NCBI GenBank assembly: GCA_001642005.1
Contig: LWCA01000165.1
Location: 1 to 45,460, forward strand
Length of the DNA stretch: 45,460 bases
From: Intoshia linei
Lineage: Eukaryota; Orthonectida; Rhopaluridae
Direction: 5' to 3'
A program made the position numbers and the translations under genes. Position 1 is the stretch's first letter, and each line of letters starts with the position of its first letter. Positions 24,201 to 32,509 of this stretch are shown piece by piece. Under the pieces are notes generated by a model. That model saw only the letters and a program-made list of their open reading frames with translations, was not told where the DNA came from and searched no databases.

Positions 24201-24804
24201 AAAATTCTTGGACCCCTCCAACCTGGGTTAGCACCCCTTGGTGTTGCCGGCACCCGTGTTAAGAACCGATGCTATAAGTTGTTATCAACTTAAAACGGTG
24301 ATTGGGGAACGCTGGCTAATATTTACATTAGATTACATGGAATTATCCAATTTATACAATAATATCTAGGAAAGCTTAACATATTCATTATTTCATCATA
24401 AAATATCAATATCTTAAACCAGTGCTTCTAAACCGAAAACTCAACCGGATATCACGGAAAAAGGCTTTGACAGTGTTGTTCTCTTGGAGTTGATAATATT
24501 ATATAGCCACTGGCCCCGTGGACTCCACTGAATTTAATTGATAGTAAAGTATCATTGCATTACGTTTCATTTTTTCAGCAATGGCTTCTTCCACAATTTC
24601 ATTAAAAATTTTATCATCTTTTGGTTTTTCTGGTATTATTCCATGTTTCCTCAAAATATCATTCCATTCCGTATCTTCTCTATCTGGGTTCTATTTAATA
24701 TAAATTAAACATTCTCAATGGAATTCAACTTGATATCAATGTTTATGATACACTGTATGTATACAACGAAAATATTAAATATTTTAGACAAAACTTACTA
24801 GCAT
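18272..24804 (-). CDS. PDCL3: Phosducin-like protein 3 homologue (PDCL3/PhLP2)
   Basis: PDCL3-type proteins are cytosolic thioredoxin-fold co-chaperones of the CCT chaperonin. Six exons give 220 residues (human about 239): 24799-24804, 24564-24690, 22777-22867, 21513-21656, 20484-20550 and 18272-18499; phases close throughout. Exon 1 codes only Met-Leu before a perfect GTAAGT donor. Exon 2 opens [20 protein letters not shown], close to the PDCL3 N-terminus ([20 protein letters not shown] from memory). Exon 3 is KKMDKMNFKELNEIED with an acidic stretch and YLMYR; exon 4 EQRMKELRSKTNRL and VVVHVYDD; exon 5 RACTTFNEYFKLLVEKYPHVK; exon 6 the thioredoxin-fold edge NLPTLFFYKNGEMI and an acidic Ser-rich tail SSQSSDSDYED. 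Introns are 108, 1696, 1120, 962 and 1984 bp, unusually long for this window. The gene is head-to-head with the NSUN2 homologue, about 620 bp apart. Confidence 0.92.
20641..21150 (+). repeat. Dispersed repeat copy (intron 4 of PDCL3-like gene)
   Basis: This shares diagnostic blocks with 44040-44525 (same orientation) and 26830-27300 (opposite), including 'ttattctgata.agcttattcca' and 'cccagaaatctacgcatt' near its right end. It has no coding capacity. The boundaries are approximate. Confidence 0.6.
23369..24271. mobile_element. Middle hAT-like element of the nest
   Basis: It is flanked by CTATAAGC (23361-23368) and CTATAAGT (24272-24279), a 7-of-8 target duplication. The termini CCTGGGGTTCTGAA and, from the other end, CATCGGTTCTTAA are related with one gap. 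Within it, at 23735-24179, a further element is inserted. Confidence 0.65.
23735..24179. mobile_element. Inner 445-bp hAT-type MITE of the nest
   Basis: The left end is CAGTGGTTTTCAAA; the right end is CGGGAACCACTG. Flanks TTGTAAAG and CTGTAAAT share six central bases, an eroded 8-bp duplication. Internally it carries about two units of the repeat that forms the 6.1-7.15 kb array. A related left end starts at 40363. Confidence 0.75.
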
Positions 24805-25424
24805 TTATTTAAAATAATTAAATTGATTTTTCACGTTAAATTTTCAAAATTGTAAAATTTACAGAATATATAAAACCAATTGCAAACAAATAACACCTAC
24901 TCTGATATTTGATATCCACTATTAAATAAGTTGCGTTGAAATTGTCTTCATCATCTCTATAACAATTTTTAATATTTTACATTTTTATCGCATTACGATT
25001 GTAAATTACTGATTCAGGTATTAAAAATTAGTCACATTAACGATTTTTCACATTTTAAATTTACACTTTTATTTTATAAGATAAATTTTTAAATAAAAAT
25101 TTGACCAAAATGCAAATTATATACTAAACATAATTGTTCAAGTATTACTACGGTGTTAATTATTCTTAAACAATTAGTATATATTTCATGTAGTAATTTA
25201 AAAAAATGAAAGACATTTGAAAATTAGTAGGTTTCAAGTTGAAACTTTCAACTAAAACTAAATTTACATAAAAAATAAAACTTAAAAGCGATAAATGATC
25301 ATTAATCAGTACAAACGTAAATTTATTAGAATTTAGAATTGAGTCAAAAAAATTAATTAGAATTGGAATCAATTGGGAATACGACAATAATTAATTTTAC
25401 AATTAATTGTAAATTATAAATAAA
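24805..25424. promoter_or_regulatory. Divergent intergenic region between PDCL3-like and NSUN2 genes
   Basis: This 620-bp spacer separates the two start codons, so it must contain both promoters. It is very AT-rich, and I see no reading frame or clear motif that I would assign. Confidence 0.5.
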
Positions 25425-28400
25425 ATGACAAAAAGACATAAAAGCACAAACTATAAAGAAATAGAAAAAGAAAATCATGATTTCGAAAAATATTATAAGG
25501 TTAAAAATATTCAAACACATTACACATGATGTGTGATTGAATGATATATTTATTCTCATACAAAAATACATAATGTATATAATTTTGCAATTTTACAATT
25601 TAGTTACAAAAAATATTTGATAACGACAATGAATATGAAAAAATGATGAAAGCTTATAAAAATCCACTCAAAATAACATTTAGCATTAGTAATACTAAGA
25701 TTGGGAAAGGATTTGAAAACTACATGAATAAATGTGAATTTAAACAAAAATATCAACTTTCGGATGGTATATTAAAGAAAATTGATTACCTTGATTCAAC
25801 TTATCAATTGAATTGTGAAAAAAAAGATTTACGAAAATCTGTACAATTAAATGATTTCTTCAAACTAATTACCTCTGGAAATGAAATGGTTTCTTTATAG
25901 TTTTTTATCTTATCAACTTTTATTAGGGGATTTTAACAAGACAAGAAATTGCCAGCATGATCCCTGTGTATTATATGGATATTCAGAAGGGAGATTCTGT
26001 AATTATTTTCATTTTTATATTTATTTTGGATTGATTTTAGGTTCTAGAACTTTGTGCTGCCCCAGGATCAAAATCTGTTCAAATTTCTAATAAACTCAAC
26101 TCTACGGGTGGAGGATTTTTGGTAGCTAATGATATCGATCAGAAAAGATGTTATACTTTGGTTCATCGATTGAAATCGCAAAATAAACCAAACATTATTA
26201 TTTTATGTGGGGTAATTTTAATTGTTTTAATGGTATATGTATTGTAATAGCCTCTTTGTTAGTTTACCACATTTATGGATAAAATTATTTTTATAGGATG
26301 CTAGGAGTACCGTTTATCCTGTAAACTTTGATAAAGTTTTGTGCGATGTTCCGTGTTGTGGAGATGGAACACTACGAAAAAATTTAAAAATTTGGAAAAA
26401 CTGGCAAGTGAATCAATGTATATCCTTGTCTAGTACACAATGTGATATACTTAGGAATGGTTGTGTTCATGCTAAAATTGGTGGTAGAATTGTTTATTCT
26501 ACGTGCTCCATGAATCCCTTAGAAAATGAATCTGTTGTTAAAAGAGTTATTGATGAATCCAAAGGTAATATTTAATTTACATGTTAATAAAAACTTTAAA
26601 TTATTGCATCAATATTTGTGAATGTAACAATAATTTTTGGCTTTACCTTTTCCAGTTTTTCATAAAATTACTCTAATTACACTGATATGCAAATCGAAGC
26701 TATTTATTTTAATTAATATTTAGAGTACAAATTTTTTTTATTTTTTTAGATGAATAACATTTTAATTTTTAATTTGACATATTGTTGATCCAAACATTTG
26801 AAAAATATATTAAAAGTTATTTTTCACTATGAATGCGTAGATTTCTGGAGTTGACATTTTGTATTTCTATATTGGAATATCTATATATAAACTGGAATAA
26901 TAATATCAGAATAATCTTTTTTTTTAAGTGTTGAACCGTTAATTATATAAAATATTTTCAAAATAAAAAAAAAATTATTATTAAATTGTTTTTGTGACCA
27001 TGAAGTCGTCACTTTATCAGGTTGAAAATTTTTGTGTCTGTTAACTGGATATAACTGTATCAATTTTTAAATTTTTTTAAACGATAGGACTATTTTTATT
27101 TAAAAAAAAAGGGTAATTTGGGATTTTCATCGTGAAAATTAACTTTTTTGGTTTGTGATTTATGATATATGCTTATGATTTTAAAAACTATGCCAGAATT
27201 TATGTTTTATAAAATTTTAGGACATATTTCATTTTTAAAACAAACAGTAATTTGAGGTTTTGACTATGAAGGTGTGCGTTTCTGAGACTGAAATTTATTG
27301 CAATGTTAATAATTTTACAACGCTTCCAATAATTTACGTTTTATAATAATTTTATTTGTTTCTAAACAAAAACAATTTTATTTTTAAACAAAAAAGCAAT
27401 TGTGTTTTTGACTTTGAAGGACTAAAATTTGGAATGCTAGTAAAACAGTATTAGAAATTGGGTTTTTTAAATTCTACAACTAACAATTTTTTATACGGTA
27501 ACAACGGACATTCAATTTTAATTAAGTAAAATATACAGTAATAGTACCATTAAAAAACTATCAAAATAATTGGAAAACATAACCATTTTCATAAATGATC
27601 TATAACAGGGGTATCAATTATGCGGCCCCCAATTATGGAATATGCGGCCCGCGTTATAATATAAATTTATTTTTTATAACAATTTTTTACACATATTTCT
27701 TATTTTACAGTTTTTTCATATATTTTTCATGATTTATTTATTCATTATTACAATTTTAACATTATTTTTACACTTATTCCATTTTTATTATTTCATATTT
27801 CATTTTATGAATTAAAATTATTATAAATTAATTAAATCTGTTAGTTTTAACATAATTTTTTTTAACATTTGGTCCCCAAGCAAATTGAATCTGACACACC
27901 TGATCCATAAAGATTAACTTTAAATGACGCGTCATTTTTTGAACTAAAATGGAAAATATTGTCGCACTAAATTAAATGGAGCTTATTTTCCATATACATT
28001 TACATGTATGCCTTTTATACATTTCATAAAATAGTACTAAATGGAAAAGCCCTTATCTATTGTAGTATATTCTTTAATTGGAAAACAAAGACATGTCTCA
28101 ATATTGAAAAACTTGGAGATTTACGTTTTTATCTTACAAATCTTTAAAATTTAAGATTATTATCTATATTACCCACAAAAATTGGCATTTATATAGTGCG
28201 ACCATATTTAATTCGTACTATTTTTTGTTATTAGTAACCATAATAGCATTTCAATAAATGATGATAAATTTATAAAGAACATTATATGAAAATTATATAT
28301 TTAATTATAATTATATTATAATATACAGTGGTTTCTGTACAATATGAATGTCAAGAGACCGGATATTTAGAATATTCATAATAGAGTTGGTTGTACAATA

Positions 28401-31192
28401 TGAATATGAATTAAGAATCAAGTGAATATTAACACAAATGTATAAGTATTTATTTTTGCAATGGAAAATAGTTTCTAATTTTGTTGCTATTTTCAATTTT
28501 TTCTAGTAAAAGATCTGGTTTCATCACAGTTAAATGTTATCATTTCGATATTTGTCTACAGCTTCAGAAAATAATTCTTTTATTTTAGACTCGCTTACTA
28601 ATTTTGATTCTTCTATAATTTTTTTTGATTTAATTAAATCTCTGATTAAAAAAAAGAATTTAAACAACCCGTAGAGGTTTTAAAATCGTTTAAATTCAAA
28701 AGACTGGCAATTTTCAGCGCCATTTCTTTTAATATATTGCCACTTATACTTATATTTAATGTCTGTTGACGTTGAAACCACTGATTCAATTTTCATTGAT
28801 TTCCTTAGGCAAGGTTGTCTCTTCTGATTCAAATTTAAATTATTACAATTAAGGATTTCTTCACGATTTTTTAACTACTTATTTATCAAACCTACTAAAA
28901 TGGAGTGTTTTGTGGCTAAATATTTTTGAGATCGATTTGAATATTCGTCAAAAAGTTTAATCAATTTTATTTTATTTTATCATTTATCGAAAAATCTTTT
29001 TCTTTTCAAATTCAAATTCATAATGAATGGTTACTTTTCTGAAGTTTATAAGTCACGTGATAGAAAATTAATACAAATTTATGTTTATTTACACAAATTC
29101 ATATTCACAGTTCATATTGAATGAAATTCATATTAAAAATTTTTTCTCATAATAAATACTATACAAATCTAACTTTTATTTTAATGAAATTCATATAATA
29201 TTCATGAATAACATATAAGCGTGAATTCATATTGAACAGAAACCACTGTATAATAAGTATAGAATATATCATATTATTAATAAATAATTGTTGATATTTG
29301 ATTATATTTCTACCTAGACACGATTTTAATACATAATCTATTTATTTATGAAACATGTCGACACAAGTTTTTTTTATCTTAATCAAATTTTATAATACTT
29401 AGGCATTTATCACATTCTACATGATCATTGTCCTTTTTTTTAACATTAAATTTAGTAATCCAGTTTTCATTAAAATTATATCGATTTTTTGGCATTGTCG
29501 ATTCAAAATATGAAAAATGTTATTGTTATTTGTCACGTTTTAATTAGTACGAAATCATATTATTTTCATTTCGTACTTTTTGTATAAATTCGTACTTATG
29601 GTCGCACTAATTTATAGAACAATTTGATAGATTGTTTTTAAAATTTAAAAAAAATGTCATGAAAATAATAAAAAAATATTTTGTAATAACCAATTATTTT
29701 ATTTTATTTGCGGCCTACCTTTTGGGAAACGTTGGCTTAGACTCTAAGCCTTAGACTACCCCTGAAATACACTATATATAGACTGGGGACCATTGATGTC
29801 GAATTAACACATGAAATGACACGATTAAATTGCATACCTACAATTTAAGACATCCATACAGTATTCAAATTTAAATTCGTTTTTGTCATTATGTTAATTT
29901 AGGTTCTTTAAAAATAATTTCCTATGCACCACTTAAAGGTTTTATATCAAGACCAGGATTAACAAATTGGAAGGTTTTTATTTTTAATACACAATTTATA
30001 ATAAATATATTATGCAAAAAAGTAAGTCCCTTTAAGTTTTACCCTTTCATAAATTTAATATAAAAATTTCCTATATAATAAAAATCTCCCTGTATGTAAA
30101 TTAATCTTGAATTTAAATGTATAGGTGTTTGATAAAAATTTTGTGCAAAAACAGAAATCAGAAACAAATTTCTTTGATAATTTGGATCCATCTACTCAAG
30201 ACATTGGTTTAGAAAAATGGTACTTTTATTCCCATTTTATATTAAATTTTAAAGTAAAATGGTTGAGTTATTATAATATTTTTTTATTTTCAATATATTT
30301 ATTTTTTATGTCCTTGATCGGAATTTTTCTTTTAAAAAGTAAACATTAAATGTAACTTGTACTTTATTTATTTATTACTTGTAGTGTTCGTATTTATCCA
30401 CACGACCAGGACACTGGAGGTTTCTTTTTAGTTGTAATTGAAAAAGTAGCAGAAGTTCCATGGATTCCAAAAGACAAACGGAGGTATGCATTCTATTTTT
30501 TAATTTGCAGTAATTTCCAACAGTATAAAAAAGGACAAACGTCTTCCAAAAATAAACAGAGAAGATCCATTCATTTACATGACACCAGACTGGCGTCAAG
30601 ATTGGGAAAATGTCAACAAGTATTTCAACTTTATGACTCAAATTGAATCTGATAATATATTTGCACGTTCTCTGCCTCCACAATCAGCACATATAACTTC
30701 AAAAGAAATTAGAAAATTTTTTGATGCATTTAAAGATAAAAGACAAATAAAATCTATGGGAACTGTAGTATGGAGAAAAATAAAACTTGACCCATATTTC
30801 CGATTTGTCACGCCATCTTTAGAATTTATGGAACCTGAAATCAATGTGAAAAACCATACAATGGCATTTCATGGAAATGATTTATTTATGCGTTTAATGG
30901 AAAAAGAATATGTTGAATGTAGTGAAATTACAAATACTGGTGTGTTGTGCTTTGAAGGAAAAGGTAATACATTTATTTTTAATTATTTTATTCAATTTAT
31001 TTAGCTCCCGGTCCATACATTTTTAAATTCAAAATTCCTAAAATAGACACAGAAATGTATTTTTCTGCGTGGATTGGGGCTACATCAGTAGGACTTTTTG
31101 TAAATAAAGATATTCGAACGTTTTTGATAAATCTATTGGATATTAAAATAAACGAAATACCATCAGACAACCAACGATGTCTACCTCATTGA
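25425..31192 (+). CDS. NSUN2: NSUN2-type tRNA (cytosine-5) methyltransferase
   Basis: NSUN2 uses SAM to make m5C in tRNAs and other RNAs, mostly in the nucleus. Ten exons give 587 residues: 25425-25499, 25604-25888, 25927-25998, 26041-26211, 26297-26564, 29903-29973, 30125-30219, 30385-30483, 30524-30963 and 31005-31192. Landmarks in order are YKEIEKENHDFEKYYK; LTRQEIASMIP; SAM motif I VLELCAAPGSK; GFLVANDIDQKRCYTL; VLCDVPCCGDGT (release Cys; the usual Ser after it is Cys); and GGRIVYSTCSMNPLENES with the nucleophile Cys. Also seen are GLTNWK, RIYPHDQDTGGFFLVVIEKV, DPFIYM and the NSUN2-type C-terminal domain ending near AWIGATSVGLFVNK. Several introns are 38-42 bp, but intron 5 (26565-29902) is 3.3 kb and full of transposons. 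The protein is shorter than human NSUN2 (about 767), mainly through a short linker and tail. Confidence 0.94.
26830..27440 (-). repeat. Dispersed repeat copy in NSUN2 intron
   Basis: On the minus strand this matches the repeat at 20641-21150 and 44040-44525. Shared blocks include 'aatgcgtagattt', 'aactggaataa' and 'gggtaatttggg..ttttcatcgtgaaaa'. Boundaries are approximate; the right part (27240-27440) seems to be further diverged repeat. Confidence 0.55.
27606..27902. mobile_element. 297-bp CAGGGGT-type hAT MITE in NSUN2 intron
   Basis: Termini CAGGGGTATCAATT and (other end) CAGGTGTGTCAGAT match at CAGG.GT.TCA. The flanking 8-mers ATCTATAA (27598-27605) and ATCCATAA (27903-27910) agree in 7 of 8. 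The left end includes GCGGCCC blocks typical of a widespread MITE type. It has no coding capacity. Confidence 0.8.
28194..29609. mobile_element. TAGTGCGACC-ended element, host of a nested pogo-like insert
   Basis: The ends TAGTGCGACCATA (28194) and TATGGTCGCACTA (29597-29609) are perfect 13-bp inverted repeats, and TTCGTAC recurs subterminally at both ends. Identical ATTTATA flanks lie at 28187-28193 and 29610-29616. Removing the insert at 28326-29248 leaves about 490 bp, so this is a non-autonomous element. TAG-type ends and a 7- to 8-bp duplication suggest hAT, but the superfamily is not certain. Confidence 0.8.
28326..29248 (-). mobile_element. Pogo/Tigger-like Tc1-mariner element with decayed transposase
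   Basis: Long inverted termini start CAGTGGTTTCTGT(A/T)CAATAT at both ends and continue matching to about 24 bp. They are flanked by TA at 28324-28325 and 29249-29250, the Tc1/mariner target. On the minus strand from about 29021 there are broken coding stretches. First comes KRKRFFDK and, after a stop, KLIKLFDEYSNRSQKYLATK with LKNREEIL, resembling the N-terminal pogo/CENP-B helix-turn-helix. Then MALKIASLLNLNDFKTSTG, resembling the CENP-B-type second domain, and later ELFSEAVDKY. Stops and length (923 bp) show it is a dead, internally deleted copy lacking the DDE catalytic region. Confidence 0.85.
29617..29902. other. Rest of NSUN2 intron 5, with a MITE-like right end
   Basis: At 29709-29734, 'gcggcctaccttttgggaaa' followed by 'cgttg' looks like the right terminus of a further hAT MITE. 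I could not identify its left end. Confidence 0.35.
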
Positions 31193-31210
31193 ATAATACA
31201 GATTCTATAA

Positions 31211-31216
31211 AATAAA
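31211..31216 (+). terminator. Poly(A) signal AATAAA of NSUN2
   Basis: It lies 18 bp after the NSUN2 stop, inside the 60-bp gap to the NTMT1 stop codon. Confidence 0.75.
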
Positions 31217-31227
31217 TTTTTAATTAA

Positions 31228-31233
31228 TTTATT
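31228..31233 (-). terminator. Poly(A) signal AATAAA of NTMT1
   Basis: On the plus strand this reads TTTATT; it lies 19 bp after the NTMT1 stop and only 11 bp from the NSUN2 signal on the other strand. Confidence 0.75.
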
Positions 31234-31252
31234 ATAATACAATATTTACACT

Positions 31253-32162
31253 TTATAGCGGTCTAAGAATAAATGTGTATACAGGGTACAAGTTTTTGGG
31301 AAAATTTAACTGTTTTTCATATTTAACCAGATGAAGATTAGCTTTTTCGAAAAATTTTTTAAATAAGGTAATGGATCTGGTTAAACAGCCATCTGTTTTA
31401 TCGTAATTATCCGTTAATTCAACTTCATTGCAGTATGATATTGTGTCCATTTCATTGTCACCATTTAAAACATTTTCCTTTACAAATATGTACCCTCCCG
31501 GTTGAATTGCTTCTTTACAACGTTGCTAAATGCAGCATTGTAATTATTTAAACTCTATTAGATTTAATTTAAAGTTTACCAAAAATTGTATTAGGTCTTG
31601 GTTCGTTAGATAGCTCAAAATCCACTGACACCAAATGACATTGTAATAATCAATTTGTGGGTGAAAATTGACTAGAGACGAACAAAACGTGTTTCCAAAT
31701 TTAACATTGCTAGATAGTTCGCTTTTAGCCTGGTTTAAAAATTTTTCTGAAATATCCACCAAATCGACCTTTTTAAAATAATTGATCAATAAATTTTTAG
31801 TTATTCTGCCTATTCCTGATCCAACGTCCAAAGCTCTGTTGCATTTTATTTTTTTATTCTAAACTATAGTCTAATTTTGAAACAAAAATTTAATCTAATT
31901 ATTCCAAATGTAGTGTTCCATATGTGAACAAGGAGATGGCATGGGACGAATGTTTGTTAAAAATGAGAATATTTGATTCAAGTTAGAACTACACGCAATT
32001 ATAAAATAATACCCTGATAAATTGATCCAGAATTTCTTTGGATTGGAGTATGTCGTTTTCAGAAATGTAGTCTATACCTCCCAACATTGTAGATACATCT
32101 GCTGTGTTATTCATCCAGTAATTTGCACTATTTTTATAAAATTCTGTATTTTTTATTGACAT
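31253..32162 (-). CDS. NTMT1: Protein N-terminal Xaa-Pro-Lys methyltransferase (NTMT1/METTL11A)
   Basis: NTMT1 methylates the alpha-amino group of proteins that begin X-Pro-Lys after Met removal, such as RCC1 and CENP proteins, using SAM. Three exons give 233 residues (human 223): 32013-32162, 31580-31858 and 31253-31525, all phase 0, with introns of 154 and 54 bp. Exon 1 encodes MSIKNTEFYKNSANYWMNN then TMLGGIDYIS, matching the family substrate-lid segment (YW....MLGG...IS). Exon 2 has SAM motif I ALDVGSGIGRITKNLL, VDLVDISEKFLNQAK and YNVIWCQWILSYLTNQDL. Exon 3 starts QRCKEAIQPGGYIFVKEN and ends with FPKNLYPVYTFILRPL. The signature residues all look intact. Confidence 0.93.
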
Positions 32163-32509
32163 TTTGTACTATTTAATTGTTTCTATAATTATACGATTTA
32201 AATCCCATTATCGACCTCAAATATATGAATATATCTCTTTTAAGTCGAGGTTCATAAAAACCCAATTAACACTTAAATACACCATGCCGTTATTATGATC
32301 CGGTTTCTACACACAAATATTTACGAATGAGTTTGGTAATTTAGCTAAATAATAATATTATTGAGATAATAATAAATTAAACTCAAAACAATATCAAAAT
32401 TTCTAAACTGGTAAGTACGTTTAAATATACAACGTTGCAATGAAAAAATTTTATTGAGAAGATACACCATAATAAGAATATACAGGATATATACAAGGTA
32501 GGGAAATTT
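32163..32509. other. Spacer between NTMT1 and DDR gene (both minus strand)
   Basis: It holds the presumed NTMT1 promoter and the DDR 3' UTR, including a minus-strand AATAAA at 32450-32455. No coding sequence is seen. Confidence 0.5.
32450..32455 (-). terminator. Poly(A) signal AATAAA of DDR gene
   Basis: On the plus strand this reads TTTATT; it lies 54 bp after the DDR stop codon. Confidence 0.65.

Larger units (their letters stand above)
22898..24314. mobile_element. Outer hAT-like element of a three-deep nest
   Basis: The left end CAGCGGTTCCCCA at 22898 and the right end at 24314 (reverse complement CAGCGTTCCCCA) differ by a single base. The flanks ATCTCATA and GCTAATAT share only CT.ATA with a one-base offset, so the target duplication is weak. 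The left arm runs to about 23360 and the right arm is about 35 bp. It lies in intron 2 of the PDCL3-like gene. Confidence 0.6.

Noticed and set aside
30375-30844. Minus-strand frames within NSUN2
   Set aside because: Antisense to exons whose plus-strand translation clearly matches NSUN2.
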